DNA from: Bacteroidota bacterium
Lineage (GTDB): Bacteria > Bacteroidota > Bacteroidia > Bacteroidales > F082
Length of the DNA stretch: 64,000 bases
NCBI GenBank assembly: GCA_009773165.1
Contig: WOUZ01000011.1
Span: 62,001 to 126,000 of the forward strand
Direction of reading: 5' to 3'
Under the pieces are notes generated by a model. It had not been told where the DNA came from and searched no databases. It saw only the letters and a program-made list of their open reading frames with translations. The position numbers and the translations under genes were made by a program. Within the stretch, counting starts at the first letter, position 1. Every line of letters begins with the position of its first letter. Below, piece after piece: positions 1 through 8,869 of the stretch.

Positions 1-1472
1 CCACGTAACTTTTGCACAGAGGGGCTGACAAAAGTGAATTTCCCGGTAGCGAGGCTAAGCGCCCAAATAACGTCGTTAGTGTTATTTGCGATGAAAGCGT
101 ATCGCTTCTCACTCTCACGCAACGACTCTTCCGCCAGCTTACGTTCGGTGATGTTAATAAAACTGATAACAATTTCGATGATCCTGCCAATATTATCAAT
201 CACCGGAAAACCATTTACAGTAACCCAAACAATTTCGGTTTTGTCGGATTGATGTATACCCAAAATTTGGTTTTTTATGGGTTGCCTGCCTGTAACAATC
301 CTGTTAACAGGATATTCATCAAGCGTTAGTGGGGTGTTATCCTCATGAACAAATTTCCAGGCAGGGTCGATGGCTACCTTTCCTCTCATTTGATCATTGC
401 TTAAACCTAATAACTCAGCTGCTCTTGGATTACTTACAATAATAGAGGTATCGGGTGCATGAACAACTATTCCTGCCTCAAGATTATCCAACAAGCTACG
501 ATACCGTGCTTCGTCCTCTTTTATCTTTATTTCTGCATGTTTTCGTTCGGTGATGTCTCTGATCGAAGAAATAAATAATTCTTCTTCATTTTCAAATTTT
601 ATAACATCAACTGATACCAGACAATCAGCAATCTTATCCGAATTTAATGATTTAAACCTAATTTCACTGTTTCTGATAAAACCATTTTTTAACAACTCAG
701 CTACAATTCCTTCTCTTTCAGTTGGATTTAAATAGGAATCAGTTGTTGTATATTTTTTCAACTCTTCAATTGAAGCAATGTTATGGAATATTAAATTGGC
801 ATCGTTACAATCTACATAGTCGCCCTTTGCGTTTGAAATTGTAATTATATCAGGAGATTTTTCAAATAATACCCGGAATTTATTTTCATTTATCTCAGCT
901 TTTTCTTTGGCTAGCAGCAGCTTAAGTTCCATTTCTTTTTGAATGGACACATCGATGATAGCCAAGCGAAATTCTGGATCATTATCCATTAACTGGGTTT
1001 GACGAATGCCCTGAATCCGTGCATAAAAATAGCTGTTGTTCGATTTCTTAAGCTTAACATCGCAAGTTTGCTGATGCTTTTGGTTGAATAATGTTCGGAA
1101 ATAAATGTAATATATGTCTTGAAAATCGGAGTGGATAAATTTGGTGATCTTATTATCAATAAATACTTGTTTGCTACTTTCAAGCAACAAACATGCAGTT
1201 TGGTTGATATCTTTAATAATACCGTTTGAATTAACAATTAAATAGCCAATTGGTGCATTATCAAACAAATCAAGATATCGGTCGTTACTTTGCTGCAGTT
1301 GGCTTTGTGATTGAAGAAGCTCCTGATTCTGATGTTCGAGTTCGATTTGAAATATGGAAAGCTCTTCGACCAATACTTTCATATCGGTTTCATACAAAGA
1401 AGGGTCGATCTTCTTTCCTTTTCTTAGCTCATCTTTAGCTCGTTCTCGAAGGGTTTTGGAATTATCGTCCAT
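1..1472 (-). CDS. Multi-PAS sensor protein, probably histidine kinase (3' part outside window)
   Basis: I read this frame by translating the reverse strand: it stays open from an ATG at 1472 to the window edge (about 490 codons), so the C-terminus is missing. The N-terminal 50 residues are charged and Gln/Glu-rich, probably coiled coil (QNQELLQSQSQLQQS). At least three PAS domains follow, starting near residues 60, 190 and 320, and a fourth begins near residue 450; the linkers carry the usual DITERK/NITERK ends. No transmembrane segment is visible, so the protein should be cytoplasmic. It starts 33 bp after the stop of the CheB-CheR-PAS gene on the same strand, so the two are probably co-transcribed. 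A kinase domain is expected beyond the edge but is not seen. The short frame at 989-1237 on this strand is out of frame with it and is a shadow. Confidence 0.85.
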   Translation of the reverse strand, partial: MDDNSKTLRERAKDELRKGKKIDPSLYETDMKVLVEELSIFQIELEHQNQELLQSQSQLQQSNDRYLDLFDNAPIGYLIVNSNGIIKDINQTACLLLESSKQVFIDNKITKFIHSDFQDIYYIYFRTLFNQKHQQTCDVKLKKSNNSYFYARIQGIRQTQLMDNDPEFRLAIIDVSIQKEMELKLLLAKEKAEINENKFRVLFEKSPDIITISNAKGDYVDCNDANLIFHNIASIEELKKYTTTDSYLNPTEREGIVAELLKNGFIRNSEIRFKSLNSDKIADCLVSVDVIKFENEEELFISSIRDITERKHAEIKIKEDEARYRSLLDNLEAGIVVHAPDTSIIVSNPRAAELLGLSNDQMRGKVAIDPAWKFVHEDNTPLTLDEYPVNRIVTGRQPIKNQILGIHQSDKTEIVWVTVNGFPVIDNIGRIIEIVISFINITERKLAEESLRESEKRYAFIANNTNDVIWALSLATGKFTFVSPSVQKLR

Positions 1473-1505
1473 AACTCATTTTTTTAAATGTCATAACAAA
1501 GCTAT

Positions 1506-4500
1506 TTATTCTCTTTTCTCATTGGTAATATTCATTACAATACCACGTAGAAGCTTGGGCTTACCATGCTCATTACGCCCAACAATTGCACCTTTATCTC
1601 TACACCATAGGTAATTACCGTTTTTGTGTTTTATCCAGTATTCAATAAAATAGTTATCTGCTTTACCCTCTAAATGGTCTTTCATGGCGGTCATTGCCTT
1701 CGGATAATCATCAGGATGGATGTATTTTGTCCATGCTTCGAAGCCGTTGCCAATTTCTTCTTTTGTATATCCAAGCATGGAATATTTTGCTGTACCTGTT
1801 TTAAACTTATTGAACTCGCAATCCCATTCCCACCACGACATGCCGCCCATTTCGAGAGCACTTTCGACTCGTTTCCGATCGGTAATATCCTGAGCTGCAC
1901 CCCAAAGACCAATTGTTTTTCCTTCTTTATCCAGTATTGTTTCACCACGCACCCACATCCACCCATTGCTTCCATCAATTCGTAATGTTTTCAGTTCAAG
2001 CTCATAAGGAATTCCTGTTGATCTTGTACTAGCTAATGAGGTGGATAGGGTCTCCCAACTTTCGTCGGTGAACAACTTCTGATGTTCTGTATAGGGCGGT
2101 GGAGGTTGTGACGGATCAAAACCATACATTTTATACAATTCTTCAGTCCATTGAACCTCATTTGTTGCCAAATCCAGATGCCAGCTACCTATGTGCGTAA
2201 TTTGCTGTGCTTTTTTTAACTCTTTTTCGCTTCTGATTAGTTGCTCCTCGGCAAGCTTACGTTCTGTGATGTCGATGCAGGTTCCTACCCATTCTAAAAT
2301 ACTATTGTCTTCATTAAAAATAGGAAAACCCCTTGCCAGCAGATAGCGGTAAATACCGTCAAACCTGAGCATACGATACTCGATTTCATATGGTGTTTTT
2401 TTGAGCACCGAGTTATTCCAAGTTGTAAGGGTTCTATCAAGGTCATCAGGATGAAGGGCTTTAGTCCAGCCGATACCTTTGACCTCATTAAATGACTGAC
2501 CTGTAAATTTTCTCAATGAAGGCACATCCTCAACAATTTCTCCTTTTGCATTGGTAACCCATCCAATTTGACCCGTTACCTCAATATACGACCTATACCT
2601 GGCCTCACTTGCAAGCTTCAATGCTTCTTCCCGTTTTAGCTTGGTAATATTGACAAAAGTTACGATGATACCTTCAACAGCATTATCTACTGTGCGGTAT
2701 GGTATAATACTCATCAAATAGCATTTGCCTTTATTATCGATGATCTCTTTCTCAAATAGTTGTAAGTCATAAGAAACCCTTTCAATCTCTGATATTAAAT
2801 TTGTATCAAAGTTGTTTAGTGATAAATGCTTCAATGGGCGTCCTATATCAGTTGAAATAATATTGGTAAGTTTGCTTGCCACGTCATTTATCTTTCGGAT
2901 AACCAGATGCTGATCGAGATACAAGGTGCCAATTTGTGTGTTTTTTAATAGGTTTTCTACATCGGAAGTTAGTTCGGTTAGTTCTTCTATCTTACGGATA
3001 TGTTCGGAGTTAACCGTATATAACTCTTCATTAACCGATTGCAATTCTTCGTTGGTACTTTGAAGTTCTTCATTTGATGCAATTAATTCTTCGTTTGACG
3101 ATTGAAGTTCTTCATTACTGGTTTCAAGCTCTTCAACAGTTGCCTGGAGACTTTCGCTTTTTACTTGCAACTCCTTCTCTAATTCATCAATGCGCTCATT
3201 ATAATGCATTTGGATGTTAAGCTTTCCGGTTTTCGACGGTTTAATTGTGCTGTTGCTTAGATCCTTTTCGTTAAATGAAACTATATAATAAATATTGCCA
3301 TTTAATTTATCTGTAATTTTTTTGCACGACAGGCATAGTTGTTTTCCAATTATTTTAGATTCAACATTTTCTAAAATTAATACATCATTACTTTTTGCTG
3401 CACGACGAATAAGACTACTAACAAAAATCGAATTTTCTTTTGAAAGCATTTTAAGCAGGTTGATAGTAATCTGACCTGATGGAATGCTTAGATAATCGTT
3501 CACGTTATTTATAGTGTGTAAAACATCATAATTCTCATCAATTACTACCGAAGGTGGCAAGTAATCAATCATGATTTGGTCGAACAATACTTCTAAAAAG
3601 CGATTATTTACCTTTCGGTTTTTTGTTAATGAACTTACATGTAATATTTCAGGATATTGCTTAAAATCAGAAGACCTCTTTAAATTTGATGGTATTGTAG
3701 GTTTATAGTTCAAAAGTTTTTGAAAAATTTTCGACTTGTTGTCAATTGATTTATATCCTTCTGACATATTTCCCAGGGATTCGCTGGAGCCCAGAAACAA
3801 GTGTCCATTTTCATTTAACGCGATGTTAAACAATGAAAAGATCTTTTGTTGCGTTTCAGGATTCACATAAATCAGAAAATTGCGACAAGAAATAAGATCT
3901 AATCTGGAAAAAGGTGGGTCGTTTATAATATTTTGACGAGCAAAAACAATCATTGTCCGAATAGAATCATTTACCTGATATCCCCCTTCTCTTTTAGAGA
4001 AATACTTTGAAAGCCTGTCGGCTGAAACATCCGAAACAATATTATCAGGATAAAATCCAGATGAGGCATACTCCAAAGAATTTGTGTCCAAATCAGTAGC
4101 AAATATTTTTATGTCTCTTTTGATATTGAGTTCGATCATACATTCTTTAAACAAAATAGCCAGCGAATATGCCTCTTCTCCGGTTGAACATGCAGCTACC
4201 CAAATGCGTATCTCCTTATTAGGTAATGATGATTCGATTATCTTTGAAATGACCAGATTTTTTAAACTATTAAATGCAGCTTCGTCTCTGAAGAAACGCG
4301 TCACCCCAATCAATAGCTCGTTAAACAGAATATTGATTTCTTTACTGTTGTTGATCAAAAACTTAATATACTCTTCTATTTTTTCAAAACGATTAAGGCT
4401 TAATCTTTTCTCTAGTCGGCGAATAATTGTATTTTCCTTATAACACGAAAAGTCGACATTTTTGGTCTCACTTAGAATAGCGATAACTTTTGATAATTGG

Positions 4501-5177
4501 CTTTGTTCGCTCGCTAAAATTGACTCGATATGACCGTTTTCTTTTACAAACGGATGTTTTATATAATTAATTAATTCCTTGGCTAACTGTTTGGGAGGCA
4601 TTATGATATCTACCATTCCAGTAAATATTGAACTGTGTGGCATGCTTTCAAATTTGGCCGATTTCTCGTCTTGTGCCATTGTCATGCCACCAAATTCTTT
4701 TATTGCTTTTATCCCCAAGGTTCCATCGCTTCCTGCACCTGAGAGTATAATTCCTACTGCATTTTTCTCCTGATCTTTTGCCAATGAACGGAAGAATATA
4801 TCGATGGGTAAATTTAAAGTCCGTGTAGCACTTAACTCATTTAGATACAGAACACCATGAAAAATAGTCATGTTCATTTTAGGCGGAATCAGATAGATAC
4901 AGTTGCTCTTTAAAGCCATCCCATCTGTAACTATCTCAATTTTAATTGACGTATAACGGGAAAGCAGCTCGTTCATGAAGCTTTTGTAGTCGGGCGATAA
5001 GTGTTGGATAATTACAAATGCTGCATCTGGCTTAGGTATCATATTTTTAAAGAATTCCTGCAATGCTTCAAGGCCGCCAGCTGAAGCTCCAATACCAACA
5101 ACAGGAAAATTGAGAATTGTTTTACCCAAATCGTTATCGAAATAACCTAAACGAGTATCAGATTTTTTAATTTTCAT
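1506..5177 (-). CDS. CheB-CheR-PAS fusion sensor protein without kinase domain
   Basis: A 1223-residue soluble protein. Residues about 25-205 form a CheB methylesterase domain with the GxGASAGG nucleophile motif (Ser32), a QHLSPDYKSF histidine segment and a GSDGTLG aspartate segment. Residues about 220-490 form a CheR methyltransferase domain with the SAM-binding ACSTGEEAYSLA motif and the SCRNFLIYV segment. A long Glu/Asn coiled coil (repeated SNEELQS/TNEELQS) follows at about 660-730, then a PAS_10-like domain and three further PAS domains to the C-terminus, which stops right after an NITNEKRE linker. There is no HisKA or HATPase domain. CheB and CheR normally demethylate and methylate chemoreceptor glutamates; in such fusions the link to chemotaxis is uncertain and the enzymes may modify another sensor. 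The PAS gene 33 bp downstream is the likely partner. Confidence 0.93.
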   Translation of the reverse strand: MKIKKSDTRLGYFDNDLGKTILNFPVVGIGASAGGLEALQEFFKNMIPKPDAAFVIIQHLSPDYKSFMNELLSRYTSIKIEIVTDGMALKSNCIYLIPPKMNMTIFHGVLYLNELSATRTLNLPIDIFFRSLAKDQEKNAVGIILSGAGSDGTLGIKAIKEFGGMTMAQDEKSAKFESMPHSSIFTGMVDIIMPPKQLAKELINYIKHPFVKENGHIESILASEQSQLSKVIAILSETKNVDFSCYKENTIIRRLEKRLSLNRFEKIEEYIKFLINNSKEINILFNELLIGVTRFFRDEAAFNSLKNLVISKIIESSLPNKEIRIWVAACSTGEEAYSLAILFKECMIELNIKRDIKIFATDLDTNSLEYASSGFYPDNIVSDVSADRLSKYFSKREGGYQVNDSIRTMIVFARQNIINDPPFSRLDLISCRNFLIYVNPETQQKIFSLFNIALNENGHLFLGSSESLGNMSEGYKSIDNKSKIFQKLLNYKPTIPSNLKRSSDFKQYPEILHVSSLTKNRKVNNRFLEVLFDQIMIDYLPPSVVIDENYDVLHTINNVNDYLSIPSGQITINLLKMLSKENSIFVSSLIRRAAKSNDVLILENVESKIIGKQLCLSCKKITDKLNGNIYYIVSFNEKDLSNSTIKPSKTGKLNIQMHYNERIDELEKELQVKSESLQATVEELETSNEELQSSNEELIASNEELQSTNEELQSVNEELYTVNSEHIRKIEELTELTSDVENLLKNTQIGTLYLDQHLVIRKINDVASKLTNIISTDIGRPLKHLSLNNFDTNLISEIERVSYDLQLFEKEIIDNKGKCYLMSIIPYRTVDNAVEGIIVTFVNITKLKREEALKLASEARYRSYIEVTGQIGWVTNAKGEIVEDVPSLRKFTGQSFNEVKGIGWTKALHPDDLDRTLTTWNNSVLKKTPYEIEYRMLRFDGIYRYLLARGFPIFNEDNSILEWVGTCIDITERKLAEEQLIRSEKELKKAQQITHIGSWHLDLATNEVQWTEELYKMYGFDPSQPPPPYTEHQKLFTDESWETLSTSLASTRSTGIPYELELKTLRIDGSNGWMWVRGETILDKEGKTIGLWGAAQDITDRKRVESALEMGGMSWWEWDCEFNKFKTGTAKYSMLGYTKEEIGNGFEAWTKYIHPDDYPKAMTAMKDHLEGKADNYFIEYWIKHKNGNYLWCRDKGAIVGRNEHGKPKLLRGIVMNITNEKRE

Positions 5178-6499
5178 AGTGCTAAAATTATATCGGTAGG
5201 AAATATAAATTCATCTATTTATCAATTCTAAAGTTCTTTTTTGAATATTTTTCTGTGGTTATGTTTTAAGAGATTAAATGCATGCCACTTTGAATAGGGG
5301 TTATATCTCGAATCAAATAGAAATATCACATCTATTTCAGAATTAGTAGCAATTCCAAAACCATCTAAAAAATTGAAATTGTGTAAGATATATGATAAAC
5401 TCCACTTTACAAACGCCATTGATTTTGATGGTAAGTTTTGGTTATCAATCATAGCGTTTGTAGTGTGAATTGAACTCCTCAAAGATAAAGTTGAATTTGA
5501 ATTTTCCAACAAAACGACAGAAATTTTTTATCACGTTACTCACTGAAAATCAACAGTTGTATCTATCTGAATTCATCCCATGGATGTTATTGCCAATATT
5601 ATTCCAATAAATAGCGGTGTTTGTACTTTGTAAGTCTATTTTTGGAAAAATGAATCCGTTCTTTAGAAAAAGAGCTTTGTTTTTCACTACTGTCTCGTTT
5701 AAACTTTAAAATATTCTTTGAAAAGATTGATTATCAATTATTTGTAAGCTATTTTTTGGCGTGATGATTTGAAATGGTTTCTTTGGTTCAAAATTGTTTT
5801 TGGATGAACCAGGGAAAATATGTTTTTGCCCAGACCGCGGAGTTTTTGGCCCCCTGCTGGTACGGATTTGCAATCCGTACCCCCTAAATCCATAAGCTTT
5901 TGATTTGAATCCTTAAATTTTGAAGTTCCAAACCTCATAAAATCTGAACCCGATTACTATCGGGTCAGAACAACCTGAACAGAACCCGATCTCTCTCTTC
6001 CTTATAATCATTCTAAATTTCACCCAGTTGCATCAATGAACAAATAACCCCTTACCTTTACATTATCGTTCCTCGGCGAGCTGCTTACACCTATCTTGGC
6101 GGAAATGTGTAATATATTATAAATGAATAAATTGACCGATGAACTTACATTTTGACCTAACTTATATTAAAGAAGCTTTTCACGCTCCTTTATTTTCTTT
6201 GTCCCTACTCAAAACTTTTTCGTTTCATCTTCCATCACATCCATTTCAGCAACGCTGCAATCACCTTCATTTAGACAGTATCACTACATCTAACAAACTT
6301 CATTGTCAACCATTGAATCAGATTAAACTAACTTTCAACTCGTTCTTTCCGTTTTTAGGCCCTTATAAACGCTTAGTCGTTTTCAAAGGCATATTTTATC
6401 ATATGTCATTGAAATTCAACATATTATAATATAGTGGCATTTAGCCTTAACCGTTAGATCACAATTTAATAAAATACGGATCAATTAATAATTTGAAAT
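5178..6499. other. Intergenic region between divergent genes, with small hairpins
   Basis: 1.3 kb of AT-rich DNA between the divergent CheB-CheR and vWA genes. A perfect 7-bp hairpin lies at 5948-5965 (ACCCGAT, loop TACT, ATCGGGT) and a REP-like hairpin at 5859-5881 (separate entry). Open frames at 5228-5512 (minus, 94 codons) and 6139-6429 (plus, 96 codons) have no recognisable domain, signal peptide or conserved motif, and I do not call them. Promoters for both flanking genes must lie here, but I saw no convincing TTG-N19-TAnnTTTG match. Confidence 0.6.
5852..5930 (+). repeat. REP-like hairpin repeat, copy 1
   Basis: A 10-bp perfect stem GGTACGGATT / AATCCGTACC around a TGC loop (5859-5881), preceded by CCCCTGCT and followed by CCCCTAAATCCATAAGC and a run of 'TTTGAATCC'-type words. 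The same 77-bp block recurs at 12703-12780, the hairpin alone at 11303-11325, and a truncated copy at 12918-12935. It lies in an intergenic region and is translated only by spurious frames. The form resembles REP palindromes mobilised by RAYT transposases, but no RAYT gene is in the window. Confidence 0.75.
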
Positions 6500-8857
6500 A
6501 TGAAACAAATTTTCTTAATTATTATCCTATCTCTGGGCATATTTACAGCTAAGGCTCAGAATAAATACATTGCGCAGAATGTCAAAAACAAGTATGACAT
6601 CCGTGAGATCGAGAGCCAAAAATCAGGTAAAAGCGAAAATGGACTTTATGACTGGCTGGCTGGAAGTAATGCGATATGGCAATATACAATTATAAACGGA
6701 GGTTATTTTACGATAGGAACCTATAAAGGTCTGAGCGAAAGTATTATTGATAATGAATGCAGCATAACATTCGGTCATCCTTTTGCAATGTCGTCTTATG
6801 CGTTTCCTGTAATCAGCAATCACCAGTACTCCCCTTTGGAAATGCTTGTAAACCCATCGGGAATCCTCATCAAAAACGGTGGTGAATTAAAATATACCGT
6901 TAATATTGACGATATATGTGAAGCCGAATTCAAACTTACGAATTTGGAACCCCAGAAATTACGACTGACTTATAGATTAAGGAATATTTCAAATGTGGTC
7001 CAGAGTTTCGGAATGGGACTGATGTATGATGCTGCAAGCGGAAAAGGAGATGATGGCAGTATTATTTATAATGATCAATTCCTTTCTGATTATATGCAGG
7101 TCACAGAAAACATTCAAGACTCATTAGTCTTTTGGGAAAGGAATCAGATTCCAAAGGGAATAGGTTTCTGTATGCATTACACAGACAATAAACCGGATGA
7201 AATTACAATAGGGAACTGGCAAAACTTATATTATAGCCAAGAAAACATTAACAAACTGTTTGATTTGGCGATACTCAAAAGATGGAATGAGGAACCGGTT
7301 CAGCCAAACGAAACAATAGAATTTACAATTGACTTCAACCTTCTTGTTCCTGATTACAATGGTCTGCCCTTTCTGCGTTGGGACATGCCCCAGGCTTTAT
7401 CGGTAGAAAACCAGATACTGTTTCCTATGGAAATAAACACAACAGCTCAAATAGTAACAGATAATAAAAACTTTTCAGGATTAAAGCTTTATACGCCTGA
7501 GAACTATAATATCTCTGAGAATTATTCTGAAAGTTTTGGCATTAACAATAACGACACGCTGTTGTATAAAACTTTCCAGATAAATTTGAGCGAGATATAC
7601 GATTCTATAGTTTCAGAAGTGGAGTTTAAACTTATGCAAGAGGAGAATACAATCGACCGGATTGTTCAGCATGTGTTTATTCCTTCCTCTCCTTTTTCTT
7701 ACGAGGGTATCACGGTGGATGCCGATACGGTATTTGCGCATAATGATTCAATAAGTCTAAGGTTTAATGCGGTAAGAGATGAAACCGGACAAAATATCTA
7801 TGGCTTAAAGAACCCAAATGTTTTTTTCTATGATGAACAAAGTCGTATTTATGACTACATATTGAAGAAAGATACTACCGGAGGTACAAATAATGCTGAC
7901 ATAGTATTTGTATTGGATGTTACAGGCAGTATGGGAGGTGAAATAGAAGGTGTTAAGGATAACATACTCGAATTTGCCGACAGTTTAACCCAGAACCGAA
8001 TAAACTACCGGTTGGGAATGGTAACATTTAAGGACGAAATTGAAAATATTTATAATTTCACTGATAATATTGATGTTTTTTATTCCTATGTCGCTCAGCA
8101 ATATGCACACGGAGGTAGTGACGAACCCGAAAATTCGCTGGAAGCTTTAATGATTGCAACTCAATTTGATTTCAGACCAATTTCAACAAGAACCATAATA
8201 TGGATAACAGATGCCACCTATCATATTAATAATACTATTTGCCCATATGTAGTTCAAGATGTTATAGATGCGCTATTAATGCAGGGTATTAGCGTTTATT
8301 GCGCGGGACCTACATATAATTACACCAACTGGTATGAGCAAATTGTCTTAAATACCGGGGGGGCGTTTTTCGATATTTATGGAAATATCAGAGATATATT
8401 AATGGAAGTTGCAAAAACCGACGAAAACCCGAATTATATACTCTCCTACACGCCTGCAGATCCGATACCCGCCCCTGTTATTTATACTGTCGAAGTACAT
8501 TATGCAGGTTTGGGTGGTTCAGATACGATTGTTTATGAATCAAACAAGATTAATGAATCGGAAGCCGGTAGTCCGGCATTTGAAACAACCGACATCAGGT
8601 TATATCCGAATCCGATAGCTGACCAAAAAACATATCTGAGAATTAGTGATAAAAATGCCAGAAACGGCATTGTAGAACTATATGAAATCAACGGAAACAA
8701 ACTGTATCAGGGTTCTTACAACATTGAAAACGGTGTAATTGAACTCGGCAAAAACCTTTCAGGTTTCCCTGAAATCAGAACTTTTGTTTTAAAACTAACA
8801 GTTTACGATGCAAACAACAACTGTTATCAAAGATCATTCAAATTAATAAACAATTAA
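6500..8857 (+). CDS. Secreted von Willebrand factor A domain protein with T9SS sorting domain
   Basis: 785 residues. An N-terminal signal peptide ends near FTAKAQ (residue 20). The first 380 residues are beta-rich with no family I recognise. A vWA domain starts near residue 465 (ADIVFVLDVTGSMGG); its MIDAS motif is DVTGS with the later Thr/Asp region (ITDAT), so metal binding is likely. The C-terminus from about residue 700 (LYPNPIADQK ... KLINN) is a type A T9SS sorting domain, so the protein should cross the outer membrane by the Por system and be surface-attached or released. The next gene, 12 bp downstream, encodes a second vWA/T9SS protein, so the two form an operon. The ligand is unknown; adhesion or binding to another surface protein is a plausible inference only. 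Confidence 0.9.
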   Translation: MKQIFLIIILSLGIFTAKAQNKYIAQNVKNKYDIREIESQKSGKSENGLYDWLAGSNAIWQYTIINGGYFTIGTYKGLSESIIDNECSITFGHPFAMSSYAFPVISNHQYSPLEMLVNPSGILIKNGGELKYTVNIDDICEAEFKLTNLEPQKLRLTYRLRNISNVVQSFGMGLMYDAASGKGDDGSIIYNDQFLSDYMQVTENIQDSLVFWERNQIPKGIGFCMHYTDNKPDEITIGNWQNLYYSQENINKLFDLAILKRWNEEPVQPNETIEFTIDFNLLVPDYNGLPFLRWDMPQALSVENQILFPMEINTTAQIVTDNKNFSGLKLYTPENYNISENYSESFGINNNDTLLYKTFQINLSEIYDSIVSEVEFKLMQEENTIDRIVQHVFIPSSPFSYEGITVDADTVFAHNDSISLRFNAVRDETGQNIYGLKNPNVFFYDEQSRIYDYILKKDTTGGTNNADIVFVLDVTGSMGGEIEGVKDNILEFADSLTQNRINYRLGMVTFKDEIENIYNFTDNIDVFYSYVAQQYAHGGSDEPENSLEALMIATQFDFRPISTRTIIWITDATYHINNTICPYVVQDVIDALLMQGISVYCAGPTYNYTNWYEQIVLNTGGAFFDIYGNIRDILMEVAKTDENPNYILSYTPADPIPAPVIYTVEVHYAGLGGSDTIVYESNKINESEAGSPAFETTDIRLYPNPIADQKTYLRISDKNARNGIVELYEINGNKLYQGSYNIENGVIELGKNLSGFPEIRTFVLKLTVYDANNNCYQRSFKLINN

Positions 8858-8869
8858 AACAGCAGAACA

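Noticed and set aside
5228-5512. 94-codon minus-strand frame upstream of the CheB-CheR gene
   Set aside because: No recognisable domain or signal, Ser/Asn-rich composition and no supporting context; I cannot separate it from chance.
6139-6429. 96-codon plus-strand frame before the vWA operon
   Set aside because: Phe/His/Leu-rich with no conserved motif; probably translated AT-rich intergenic DNA.
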